Below, one piece after another: positions 20,347 to 30,429 of a stretch of DNA of 34,914 nt. Under the pieces are notes generated by a model. It searched no databases. It worked only from the letters and a program-made list of their open reading frames with translations, and was not told the DNA's origin. Both the position numbers and the translations under genes were made by a program. Within the stretch, counting starts at the first letter, position 1. Each line of letters starts with the position of its first letter. Source of the stretch: Gyrodactylus bullatarudis (Eukaryota; Platyhelminthes; Monogenea; Gyrodactylidea; Gyrodactylidae); assembly GCA_012064415.1 (NCBI GenBank), contig SSNU01000051.1:128489-163402 (forward strand), read 5' to 3'.

Positions 20347-20559
20347 TACATGCCATATAAGTACAAATTTGCAAAAAAGAAAATATACATTCATTGGTTC
20401 AATGTTATTACATTTTTGATTGGTCCATCCCTGTTACCAGGGTTAACTTGACGTTTTGGTTCATTATAATAGTTTGAATATTTAGTTAATTACAGATACG
20501 ATTACAATTAATACATTGAATAGTTAATTAATATTAATAGTAGAAAGTTCGTTTGAATA

Positions 20560-20862
20560 GACATATCGAAATTGGAATTAACACCTCATTGTGAGAATTT
20601 TTGAGCATCTTGTTGGTTTTGTAGGCGAACCTAAGTAAAGCATGAGAGTAGGCTTCATTAAAGGCAGTTGTGATCTTCTTTTGGTAGGTTGCGATTGCTA
20701 GATCTCTTTTGAAGGGTAAGTTGAGAACAGCTTGGCCATCAGTCGTCTAATTTGGCTTTTTCTTTGGAGTGTACAATTTTGAAAGTCTATCGTTGATTAG
20801 TTCAATAGGGTAGTTGTTTGCTAAGAAGATTCATATAAGTTTTTCCAGTTCACTTTCCCAAA
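20560..20862 (-). pseudogene. Penelope-like element linker region
   Basis: Minus-strand frames read ANNYPIELINDRLSKLY, VLNLPFKRDLAIATYQKK and FNEAYSHALLRFAYKTNK. They match the segment between reverse transcriptase and GIY-YIG domain in PLEs (NGYP motif, LP block, then F-x-T/K-x-K). A stop replaces part of TTDGQ. The nuclease domain is absent; the pLTR follows directly. Confidence 0.65.
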
Positions 20863-20914
20863 CTCCAAGGAAAAAGCAAAATGAGACGACTGATTTGTAC
20901 TTATATGGCATGTA

Positions 20915-20956
20915 TCACACTGATGAGTATGCCCGAAATAAAGGCCTTATTTGTGA
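20915..20956 (+). ncRNA. Hammerhead ribozyme-like fold, right arm
   Basis: Stem I UCACA (20915-20919) pairs with UGUGA (20952-20956). The core is CUGAUGA 20920-20926, stem II segment GUAUGCCC (G-C closing pair only), GAAA 20935-20938. Stem III is AUAA/UUAU with loop AGGCC, and the cleavage-position residue is U 20951. All conserved core residues are present. Confidence 0.72.
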
Positions 20957-20987
20957 AATAACTGGCATCATCTTCTTCCTTCATCAA

Positions 20988-21349
20988 ATATTTCTATCCC
21001 TCTACCCCATACATCACAATATATCGAAATGTACAAACAACCTTTACCCCCCATCATTATTATTCATCCCTTATAAATCATGATTCATAATATCTTGTTT
21101 TTAGGCAATCAAAAAACTTTTAAACTAACAGGTATCGTCATAATTCTTGTTGATATCATACTGATCTTCAGCATGATGTACTCCCTTCAGAGATGTACAT
21201 TTGGTGTAATATATCCTTTTTCTACTTTTCCAATTTTCAAAATTCATCGATAAAATGTACACCATTCGATTAAGAGTCAAAATTAATTTCGAGTTTAATC
21301 CGCTAAAATTTAATTTCTTAAAAATCATCTGAATTCTGAAAGGATTGAC
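20988..21349. other. Gene-less stretch
   Basis: No supported frame; it separates the PLE remnant from the MITE. Confidence 0.4.
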
Positions 21350-21707
21350 TTTGATGTAAAACAACTTTGACTCTCTTCCCTCTTGGTGCAGAGTTTAGAG
21401 AGCAATGTTTACACAAACTCACCCACCCTCTCTTAAACCTTAGGACTGAATTAAGCCGAGTCAAAAATCGCATGACTAGCAGGTGTGATAAAAGAAGCAA
21501 TTTTAAAAAAAATTTCTTTTCTTGAGAATCTTTTAGTTGTCCTTTAGTAATTAACCCACACCTCTGAACAGTTTGGGGCAAAAAAGCGCACAATAAATAA
21601 ATTAAGGTGTGGAATGAGAGGGCTTGAATATGATGTAGAATAGTGTAAACTTTTTCCACTAAACTCTGCACCAACAGGGAAGAGAGTCAGAGTTGTTGTA
21701 CATCAAA
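21350..21707. mobile_element. Short MITE with about 65-bp inverted ends
   Basis: The left end, TTTGATGTAAAACAAC then CTCTTCCCT and TGGTGCAGAGTTTAG (21350 onward), matches the reverse complement of the right end (about 21640-21707). The total is 358 bp. A 118-codon minus-strand frame across it is a by-product with no family match. The target duplication is not clear. Confidence 0.7.
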
Positions 21708-22253
21708 TTTAATACTTCACAAGGTCTTTTTTATATACAATTATTGGAGAATTCCCTGTAATTATAAAAACAGAATATGTCCATTGTTATATTAAATTTT
21801 TTATTTCTTTCAATTTCAGGTCTTAAAATATTAAATAATAAAGGATTATCTTACGCTCTTTTTTCTTCGAATATTATTTAGCAGAAAACATATTTTTTAT
21901 TAGAAAATAGAACAAAGTTAACATAATTTTTTTCCTAAGACATTTGACCTCAATCTTAGAACCCAAGAGTAGATATGAGTTATTCACATTCCATGAAATA
22001 AAAATCGAAGAATACGAGTTAGCTGTTCATTTGAGGAGCTAAGCTATTAAGCAAAACAATTTAATAAGTTAAATGATCTTTACATTGGAAGAACATATTT
22101 GGTACTATTCTTATACAGGTGAGAACCGTATTTGGGGAGTGTAAAACTACACCTTCATTCATTTGTGTACATTTGTGTATATTCACAGTTTTTCAATAAA
22201 TAAATAACTTGTCATTGTAGTTTGAAGTAGGTCTATTAGGGTCCTGGTATAAA

Positions 22254-22796
22254 ATTTGGAAGGGAAAGGAATGAGTTACCCACGCACATCAATTACACAT
22301 CATGTTAGTCTCTGCTTTAACTCATGTCCTTTTATGGCTATATCTGTCTTTCTCAATGAAGAATGAATTGAAAATACCAGATTCAAGAAAAACTTTTTAT
22401 TAAAAGTCACAGAGACGCTGTATTTTTTAGCAATTTTGCTAAGAAATAATTCCCCACTTTCCATTTCATGAACAATTTGAAGTCTTTATTCGTTAATGTA
22501 ACTTTACTAACTTCATAACTTTATTCTTTGCACTCTCACAAGCATGCCTTACACTAACGGAGAAATACTTCAAATTGTTCATGAAATGGAAAGTGGGGAA
22601 TTATTTCTTAGCAAAATTGCTAAAAAATACAGCGTCTCTGTGACTTTTAATAAAAAGTTTTTCTTGAATCTGGTATTTTCAATTCATTCTTCATTGAGAA
22701 AGACAGATATAGCCATAAAAGGACATGAGTTAAAGCAGAGACTAACATGATGTGTAATTGATGTGCGTGGGTAACTCATTCCTTTCCCTTCCAAAT
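22254..22796. mobile_element. Foldback element carrying a transposase N-terminus
   Basis: Arms 22254-22499 and 22551-22796 (246 bp each) are near-perfect inverted copies around a 51-bp centre. The right arm holds the start of a DNA-binding domain (ATG 22544). The left arm holds the same sequence inverted but without the ATG. It looks like a palindromic duplication of the 5' part of a transposon. Confidence 0.85.
22544..22690 (+). pseudogene. Transposase helix-turn-helix N-terminal fragment
   Basis: ATG 22544 starts MPYTNGEILQIVHEMESGE, continuing LFLSKIAKKYSVSVT. It is a helix-turn-helix of the kind found at the start of Tc1/pogo-type transposases (E-I-x-x-I-V-x-E, then S-x-I-A-x-x-Y-x-V-S). 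About 35 residues fit; the rest of the 68-codon frame is not family-like. No catalytic domain follows. Confidence 0.6.
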
Positions 22797-24539
22797 ACAT
22801 GAAAGAGAGGTTGAGATCTGAATGAGAGAACCCCATACCATATTGTGTGATTGTGTGTATCATAAATATTCCCTTTCTACACCTATTACCTAATGCATGA
22901 CAACGTAAAGGTGGGGGAGAGGCGTCACTTCCAATACTAAAGTTAACACTACACATTGTGAAAGAATGAATCATGAATATTTTTTAGAGTGAGAATTTGA
23001 GATTGAATTTTTAATTTCTAAATCCAAAACATTTTCAAAACTCTATATAATTTTTAGCATGATGGTTAGAACATTGAAAATTTGTGAGGTGAATTAATTT
23101 TCCATAAGCTTTCTGATGGTGTTCTTTTTAAAACTATATCATGTAAAACAAAAAAGTTTTTTGTTTGGCGTAATTTAAGAAAAAAAACTATATCAGAATA
23201 TAGAGAAAAATAAGATCTATATTTCTGTCTATTTAAAATTGAAAATTAATCATTGTGTTCTATTAAATTGATCTGCTGCTAATTCATGATGAAAAATAAC
23301 TTGTAAGTTTCCCCATGAGCTTTCCTCGACTCTGATTAGTCCATGCATTTAACGAATGAGAGTAGAGCTAAATTTGTCCTATATAAGAGGGGAACGCTCT
23401 CTTCTCACTTTACGGAACTTTTACCTGTAATTATAATTATAATTACATGAGTAGCATTCAGTCACACGTTTTCTAGGTATGGACACTTGGTTCCTAATCA
23501 GACCTGTATGACTAATTAAAAATCCATAACGAATTTCATCGTAAGTAATTTTTGTATCTTACTTATTAATTTATGATGAAACTTTAAGAACTCATAAATT
23601 TTTTATTAAACAAAATAGAAATTTATTTTTTTAAAGAAAACTAACCAAAAGTCAAACCAGTAGTTTGCCCAACAATCAGAGAACTTTTATTTTAATAAAG
23701 CTTTCTTAGATTACTACATTTTTATTAATTATATATTGAAATTCAGGACTTTTTCAAAAAAAATATTTATAGATTAGGTTTCAGATTTAGGTTTATAGAT
23801 TTACAAAGCCATCTCAACAAATTTCCTGGAGGTTAGGAGCGAAATTTAATGAGCAAAGTGGACGCGTTCATCAAGACTTGATACCATTCGAAAAACGTAA
23901 AAAACTATTGTAAATTTTCTTTGTGATTATACATTAAGAAATGTTTAATTTTTAATTAAAAAGTTTTTGTTTCTCATATAAGTATTATTACACTTGAAAC
24001 TTGACTTAGTCTGAGAAATCGATTAACCTTAAGAGACATGAATTTAGGGGTCCTCCCATCCACTTATAAGGGTTTTTTGATATACCATACGAAAGCTCAA
24101 TAAACGCTCTACAAGATAAATTTTGAAGATAAATATCAAGATTTTTAGATCAAAATTAATCAAAATACTAGAAATAGCTGTTAAAAATAGGAAAAAAACT
24201 AATTCAGTGTTCGTAGTACTCTCATTAGATTTTTCAATGTCACATCGGGTTCTTCTATAATAAAGACTCGTTGACTGAATTAATTACTTCTAGTATCCCA
24301 CTATCCAATGTTGTCTTCTCTAGAATAAATTTCACTTTAAAATCTTTCTAATAATTTACAGTATTCCTTCTTTAATAACTGTGTAAAAGTTATCCCCCTA
24401 ATTTCTACCCCTCAAAAATATCTTTCGTAAATCGTGACTACTTCTAAGCAGACATATTCATCTAAAAATAGGCTGAAACTTAATTTTTAACCAAATTAAT
24501 ACCTTTCTGCTGATCATTTCCATACCATGTTTAGTAGGG
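22797..24539. other. Long stretch with a candidate promoter only
   Basis: AT-rich without supported frames. The only structured part is the TATA box with downstream donor at 23380-23546, listed separately. Confidence 0.4.
23380..23546 (+). promoter_or_regulatory. Candidate core promoter and non-coding first exon
   Basis: TATATAAG at 23380-23387 lies in a locally GC-richer context and is followed about 25 nt later by TCTCACTTT, a plausible initiator. At 23541 a consensus donor GTAAGT follows. Together they could be the start and first exon of an unidentified transcript or retroelement. No coding exon was found downstream, so this is speculative. Confidence 0.3.
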
Positions 24540-24780
24540 CTATTTCTAATAGAATTTGCAGAAAGTACAGTTGGTTGGTACATAGAACTATGGTTATCTC
24601 CTTTATATGGAACTATAAGACAAACCGGTCTTGGGTTTTGATTTTCTATTTACCTCATTAGTCTCCATATGGTTGAGAATAAATTAACCAGGGTAATTGT
24701 TACACATAAATATTTTGATGAGTTTCTCCTTCTCTTCTTCCCATTCTTCCTCTGATACAGGGTTTTTGGGCTAAACTTTA
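24540..24780 (-). pseudogene. Penelope-like linker remnant
   Basis: Minus strand: SEEEWEEEKEKLIKIF, then CNNYP, then after frame slips a VPYKGDNHSS-like block. The E-rich helix, N-x-Y-P and VPY order matches the PLE linker between reverse transcriptase and endonuclease. It lies downstream of the PLE reverse transcriptase piece at 25.3 kb in the same orientation, with a Merlin fragment between. Confidence 0.5.
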
Positions 24781-24980
24781 CTTTAGGGACACCTGTAAAT
24801 TAAATATTGGAATTGATCACTACTTGTGAGTAATCACGCAAAAGTAAACTGGAATCTAAGTTATTTGAACTTTTTTCAAGCTGGTAGTAACAGCTTGGTA
24901 TCACATTAAAATCATTGAAAGAAGAGACTAAATATGAAGTGATTTAGAAAAAAAATTATTGACAATAAATATTATCAGGA

Positions 24981-25265
24981 CTATCTACGAAATAGGTAGA
25001 TCATTGAATAACTATCTAACAAGTTTCTTTGCTTGTCCCTGACATTTCCAGCTTCTCTCTTGGCTGCACCCCAGATTGACAAGATGCGGTTGGTGTGGAA
25101 GCCTTCTTTATTCACAAACTCATATTTGTGGCATACCGTTTTGTGCTTGTAACCCTCCTGGCTAAGTTTCTTGTAGGACTTATGTTCATCATAAACAATA
25201 ATGGAACCAGAGATGATCCTGTCTTTGATTATTCGAAGAAGAGAGGTTTTCTCCCTATTTTCTGT
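24981..25265 (-). pseudogene. Merlin (IS1016/ISXO2-type) transposase C-terminal fragment
   Basis: Minus strand, stop at 24981. LLRIIKDRIISGSIIVYDEH and YKKLSQEGYKHKTVCHKYEFV are followed by GFHTNRILSIWGAAKRE and LLDSYSMIYLFRR. This is the second half of the ISXO2-like DDE domain used by eukaryotic Merlin transposons. The Asp in VYDEH is kept. The Glu normally following HTNxI is replaced by Leu (HTNRILSIW), so the enzyme is dead. The N-terminal half is missing; PLE sequence runs straight into it. Confidence 0.82.
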
Positions 25266-25405
25266 CTCCATTTCAATTGTAAATTTTATGTTTTGATGGG
25301 CAGTATTGAACTTGTTCAGTATATCACTTCTATATCTTCTTCACAAAGACAAGTTTGCCATCCACATAGCGCCAATAACTATCACACCTGTCAATTGTCT
25401 CCCCT
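25266..25405 (-). pseudogene. Penelope-like reverse transcriptase, YVDD region fragment
   Basis: Minus strand: CDSYWRYVDGKLVFVKK (motif C, YVDD changed to YVDG), then after a frameshift DILNKFNTAHQNIKFTIEME. The spacing and the N-I-K-F-T-x-E block are typical of PLE reverse transcriptase after the active site. It continues in frame into the Merlin fragment. Confidence 0.7.
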
Positions 25406-25653
25406 CTTCATATTAGGAATAGAATTAGGGAAGATTAGAATATAGAAGACTCTTAGTGTAGTCGAGTTTAGATCGAAAGTGACATAATGGATTTTAAACT
25501 AGAGTATAAGTAGAAATCATTTGGGAGTAGATATCTCGAACCATTATCTATCCAATTGACTATATTTTTGAAGTATTTTTCAAATTTTCGTAGATTTTTT
25601 ATATGAATTGTTTTCCTAAAAAGGTGGGCAATATTTTTTATTCACGCGTAGTC

Positions 25654-25870
25654 ATGAAATTGTTAGACGAAATGATACTTAATATTCGCACAGACGTCAA
25701 CAAACTTGTGGATGAGGGTAGAGCCTCATCTGATATTTCTTCTAATCTTGGTTACTCCATTACTCGAGACTCAGAGATTCTATGATGAAGTTAAGATTTA
25801 TTTGCTAAATAACGAAAAGCCAATTGATAAGGATTTCAAAGAATCTATGCGAAGAAGAAGGCGAAAAGGA
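25654..25870 (+). pseudogene. Possible transposase N-terminal remnant
   Basis: ATG 25654. NKLVDEGRASSDISSNLGYS looks like the first helix-turn-helix of a mariner-type transposase. After a frame slip, VKIYLLNNEKPIDKDF leads to an Arg-rich stretch (SMRRRRRKG). No catalytic part was recognised. A low-complexity coincidence cannot be excluded. Confidence 0.35.
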
Positions 25871-26841
25871 TGAGAATCTCAACTTAAAATAATTCTTGTT
25901 GATTATCAAAAATCCATCTTAGTGAAGTTGAGTTTGAGAAAGTGAATCAAATCACTATTTCAGATGTAGGCATGTTCAAAGGAAGATGTTTATCAAAATG
26001 TTTGGGGGGAATTACGGGGTCCTGTAAGTGCATTGCATAACATTACGAACATTAGTCATTAATGAATCTTTGCACAAGTGATGTGGACCCCACCCCAAGT
26101 AAGAAAAATAGTCAGTAAGATTTTCTTAATTTTTTATTCTGATTTTTAATTTCAAGAAAATTTTTAAAGTTACATTTGTGCCACAGTTTTGGTGTGTGAG
26201 AATGTGCACACCCCGATTTTTCAGCTAAAATTAAGAGTTCGTAGTTGCAATCTACTAAGAAGTAGGACAAATATATTTTAATTTTAATTTTTTGGGCAAA
26301 TTTTGTCATTTTTCTAGTTTTTGGTCTCAGCTTGTAGAGAATTTTCTCCTGATTCGATCAGTACCACTAAACCCTATTAAATTCTTTCATTAAGTATGGA
26401 AAATATTGAAAATAAACTTCGAAATTTTGATGAAAAATTAATGCGTCACCCTCTCCCCTAATTTACAAGTTGAGCATTACATTTCAGTCACAAATTGTCT
26501 ATTTAAGGTCAAATTGTTTCATAATTACACCTTGTTAAATTAAAAATCAATAGAGAATTCTATCTAAAGTCTTTTCAGTGACTTAGGAAACATTCTTCAA
26601 TAAATTGAGCTCATTTTTAATCAAAATTTAAACACCCATAACTTTTTTATTAAAAATGATAGAAATGTAATTTTTTCTGCAAATGAAAGAGAACTTCAAG
26701 CCTAGTCTTCGTACCCGTTTGCTCAAATGTTTTGAAACAAAATTCAACATGCATATGATTTTCTTTTCTGCTTCTGAACCTTTAATCTGATTGGTTCATT
26801 CAATGAGGTTGTGTAATAAGAGCAATCCTTCATTTTATACC

Positions 26842-27102
26842 ATGAGAGCCTATCATGCACGCCTGAATGTACTTCAGAAATTTCAGATTTCAGAATTACT
26901 CCAGAATGGACTTAGCCTCAGGAAAATTTCACCAATGTTAAATGTCGGAGTCGGACAAGTGAGACTAATCTCGTCTAATGGGCTAAACTTAAGTCTCCTA
27001 GAAAGATGCCAAATAAGAATTGTAAGGGCACTTATGGATGTTAACACGAGAATTCGATGCTCTACAATACATTTTGGATTCAAAAACTTCATCAGAGCTT
27101 GT
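26842..27102 (+). pseudogene. Tc1/mariner-like transposase N-terminal remnant
   Basis: ATG 26842. LQKFQISELLQNGLSLRKIS, then PMLNVGVGQVRLI, is a helix-turn-helix (I-x-x-L-L-x-x-G-x-S-x-x-x-I). A second helical part follows with VNTRIRCSTIH. An inverted CCAAT box (CTGATTGG, 26787-26794) lies about 50 bp upstream, as for the transposase at 9861. No DDE core follows; the next 400 bp have only unsupported frames. Confidence 0.5.
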
Positions 27103-27876
27103 GGGTTTCATCTGACAAGAGATTTCATGAAAAAAATATTGAAATTGTATCTGAATATTAAAACCAAAATAGTAAGTTTGATTGAGAAATACATATATTT
27201 TATGATTGCTTGATTTTTTTTTAGAAATTTCCAATATCTCATCTTAAAAATCCAAAAAAGCTTGAGATAATCGAATTTATTGAACGGAATGGTATTAAAG
27301 CTGGATGCCATGAATTTGGATTGTATGAGTCTACCAAAATTCACTGATTCTTGCCATTGGAGAAAATCCTGTAACTTGTTAAAGGAATCAAGATAGGACA
27401 GATTGTCTTCAGATTTAACTTCTATTATTGCTCTTCTCATGGTACTTTAAGAAGTTGTTGCTCCATGCTCGACTCTTATCAAGTTCAAACCATCAATAGG
27501 CGTTAATTTATCAAAGTCTACAAAATGGTTTTTAACCATTTCTGTCACCTTTGATCGTTTAAAATGGTGGAAAATCTGAAGAATATATCGTAATAAGAAA
27601 GAATTTAAGCTATTTTATTGGTTTGAGGCCCCTATAATGATGGGTCTGTGTGAACTTTCTTCATAAAGATTGACAATTGATGCTCATTGATGTAGAGAAG
27701 AACATGTTTTACAACTACATGCACATCATGTTAAATTAAAGTAAAATAATAAAAGTATTCCTCATTTTATCTAAGAAAATAAACTAAAATCTTGTAATTA
27801 TTATTAAACAAACAATTTTCAAAGCAATAATAATTCATTTGATAACTTTATCAATTAAAGGTTTCCTTAGTAATGA
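27103..27876. other. Stretch with unsupported frames
   Basis: Contains a 110-codon minus-strand frame (27440-27108) without family resemblance, partly antisense to the transposase remnant. Nothing else is seen. Confidence 0.35.
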
Positions 27877-28095
27877 AACATACTAAGTTTGAAAACAAAA
27901 CAGATTATTTATGAGTAAAATCAAGTAATCCATACTAATTGTGAGCAAAAACATACTAAATTTGAAAAAAATCTCAAGAAAATACTAAATCTGAAATTTT
28001 TCTTACACGTACTTGCGGAAAACGATCTGATTTTTCAATTTAAAAACATACTAATTCTGAATAACCACCCATTGGACATACTAGTTTTGCAAATA
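27877..28095 (+). repeat. Six spaced copies of a CATACTAA-type unit
   Basis: Consensus ACATACTAANTTTGAAAA occurs near 27878, 27931, 27950, 27980, 28046 and 28077 with irregular spacing (19-66 nt) and divergence. It looks like a decayed minisatellite. Confidence 0.6.
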
Positions 28096-28392
28096 CCCCT
28101 ATTTGTAATTTTTACATTGTATAGGGCGAGGGTTAAAGAGAAATTCTTTATAAATCTATACAAACCCAATCTATGTGTTGAAAAAAACTATTCTTATAAG
28201 TTATAACCTTCAACTCCCTTGGCCTATGTGAGCTTTTTCACTTTTCTCTCCACTGTTGCTATTTATTGGAGAGTTTTGGTGTTTTTTCAGCTTACATTTT
28301 ATCTTAATTTTTTTTCATCTTTTACTGTTTTTTCATTATTTGTAAATTATTAACTTGAATGAATTTTTTAACTTTTATCATTTTTAAAGCAA

Positions 28393-28429
28393 TACCACTG
28401 ATGATGCTTTGAGAAATTCACATATGGTT
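28393..28429 (+). ncRNA. Minimal hammerhead-like fold
   Basis: Stem I ACCA (28394-28397) pairs with UGGU (28425-28428). CUGAUGA is at 28398-28404, an 8-nt stem II segment UGCUUUGA follows, then GAAA 28413-28416. Stem III has only 2 bp (AU/AU) with loop UCAC, and the cleavage-position residue is A 28424. A decayed relative lies at 29836-29805 on the minus strand. Both stems II and III are very weak. Confidence 0.5.
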
Positions 28430-28729
28430 TTAATATATCTCCTTTTTCGTACAATTCCAAATTAAATTGATGATTTCAATTATTTACGTTGATCTGTAAT
28501 GTTAAACAGTGGCAAATTTCTTGAAACGTGTATTTAAAGAAATTTGAAAGATTAAATGCAAATGGTAGAAATTACAGTGTTTTTAGACATTAAACCTTCT
28601 AGCAAAGTGTGGTCAACTGGTAATTACTATATCCATATGAACTCTAACTTGATGGAGATTGTCTTCTCACACCTAGATGTTAGAAATTCGGATAAGCAAG
28701 TGTCAATTCCATAAGAGAGTCAGATAATA

Positions 28730-28866
28730 TTCAACTCACGTTGGCAGATTTAGACGAGTTTCGTCCTTATTAGGACTCGTCAGTACACCATAGCCAGGAT
28801 TCGAAGCCAGGTCTTCAACGTTGCGAGGCAACGCTTCTAACCACTGGGTCAGAACCCCAGTTTGTC
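28730..28866 (-). mobile_element. tRNA-derived SINE with a hammerhead tail
   Basis: Read on the minus strand, a tRNA-like head carries a box A-like TGGTTAGAAGCG (28843-28832) and box B-like GGCTTCGAATCC (28808-28797), the internal Pol III promoter. A complete hammerhead follows directly (28796-28742). A second, truncated copy of head and ribozyme start is at 31716-31640. SINE-like elements with hammerheads are established in schistosomes (the Sm-alpha type); this element has the same logic. Confidence 0.8.
28742..28796 (-). ncRNA. Hammerhead ribozyme (type I) in the SINE
   Basis: Minus strand: CUGACGA (28783-28777), stem II GUCC/GGAC with a 6-nt loop, GAAA (28762-28759), stem III 2 bp (AC/GU) with loop UC, cleavage-position C (28753). 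Stem I is UA/UA next to the core, an internal loop, then UGGC/GCCA (28796-28793 with 28745-28742). Core, short stem III and stem I internal loop fit retroposon hammerheads. This is the strongest ribozyme call in the window. Confidence 0.85.
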
Positions 28867-29149
28867 TCATATTACTTAACACTCCCATAGTCTTGACACC
28901 ACCTACACTTTGCTTGTAGGTTTAATGTCTGCAAATGGTATACATTATACACGTTGATGAAGTTTAATCAAATTTTAAATTCTTTCCCTAATTTTCAGAT
29001 ATTGATAAATGTTCAAGTAAGTATTAGGCACAGAAATCGCATTTCTACAGTTTTCCCAAGGAGAGCCTACATCAAGCATCCACAGAGAAGACAGGGAATG
29101 TCTCCGTTTAGTGAAAAATTGAAAATTAAACGTAGACTCGAGAAAAGGG

Positions 29150-29225
29150 GCAGAGTGGTTAAGAGACTTCCGTCTTCATAAATGTTTCATCGTCTTGGGA
29201 CTTCCCAATTTGGATCAATCCAACT
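29150..29225 (+). mobile_element. Possible tRNA-like SINE head
   Basis: GGCAGAGTGGTTAAGAGAC resembles the 5' part and box A of a Ser/Leu-type tRNA, and GGATCAATCC is a box B-like motif at about the right distance. No intact cloverleaf is seen, so it is a SINE head or tRNA pseudogene. Confidence 0.4.
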
Positions 29226-29788
29226 CTCAAATTGGGACTAAACATATATAAATTGTACATACTATAATAGTTTTAAATAAAATTTTCCAACGAAGAGTAT
29301 ACACTGCATACTATATAGTCGAAATCAACAATTAAATTAAACGAATTTATAATATATTTTTATTACAGATGCCAACAAATACAACTATGAACCAAATAAT
29401 TAAATAAATATTTGAGGCGATAAGATTAAATTTTCATTAAAGACTAAAGTTTTCATCAAATTTAAACTTTCGTTGATTAATGTCTGATTAAAAATACATT
29501 AAAAGGGACATATTGTTACTTTATTTCCTAAGAAACTGTTTCATGCAAGTATTTTTAGAATTCTTTATTTTTCATCTGGATCAAAGATATGAAGTCTTAG
29601 ATCGGTATATTTTCGTTTTAAGTTCTAAGGATTTACTGTTATATTATGCTCTTAAGTTTGAAAACACGAGATTTTGTTTGCGAGTTAGTTTTGGACCTGC
29701 ACGCTGTCGATATATGAGTCCCATATCCCTATGTTTTCATCATGAATTCAATTCAATAGAACACAACTGATTTTTTTAGAAAATTGAA

Positions 29789-29841
29789 AGAAGATATATA
29801 TTAAAACTAAATGTATATTTCTCGAAGCATCATCAGTGGTA
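29789..29841 (-). repeat. Decayed copy of the minimal hammerhead-like motif
   Basis: Minus strand: CCA-CUGAUGA, 8 nt (UGCUUCGA), GAAA, as at 28393-28429. Stem I pairing is broken by a mismatch. Confidence 0.45.
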
Positions 29842-30429
29842 ATTCTTCATAAAAAAGGAAATTTTTTGTTCCAAAACTTCAAAATCATTTACAAACCAAC
29901 TAGAAACAGTGTCTACTTTTTGAAAGCTGCTGAAGCAAATCTAATCAACCAGAAAAAGCCAAACCTATGTACACAAATGAATCATGTAAAGTTCCTTAAT
30001 TTACCTAAGCCGTTTTCCCATCCCCTTGCAGAAAGAAAAGGAAGATAGAAATAGAAACCAACCAGCAAATAACGGATTTCTACAAAACAACACAATAATA
30101 ACTAGAGCTGCCGAAATCGGGCAAAAATTTTAATTGAAAAAGGCTTGTTTCTTTTTGATTTGTGGCAAAAATGAGGCAAAATTAAACACGTTACTACTAA
30201 GTTGTTTCTGTTAAAATCGAATAGCTTTGAAATACTTCCTTAGATTTTATTGAACTATACTTTTACTAGCATATAGGCTAAAATAATTTTGAATATTATC
30301 AATTATCTAAGCTTGGAGGTTTCACGAAGATTAAAATAAAATCTTAGGCCGCGGGATTGTTTGAGATTGTTTTCGTTGAATTTTTGTGAAAAACTAACTT
30401 TTTTTACAATCTTGAATAGAGGAAATTAA

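Larger units (their letters stand above)
20218..20987 (-). mobile_element. Penelope-like remnant with inverted hammerhead pLTR arms
   Basis: Two pLTR segments of about 95 bp (20274-20368 and 20893-20987) are essentially identical inverted copies, each with a hammerhead. Between them the minus strand encodes a PLE linker (20862-20560). After the left arm, still on the minus strand, ATG 20271 opens MTTVAQLKTDVRK, closed by TAG at 20218. So the minus-strand order is PLE coding end, promoter-like CCAAT (20424-20418), hammerhead, next ORF start. This is the tandem arrangement known for PLEs. The inverted right arm is also a known PLE configuration. Confidence 0.75.

Noticed and set aside
21318..21674. 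118-codon minus-strand frame
   Set aside because: It spans the inverted ends of a MITE and shows no family resemblance.
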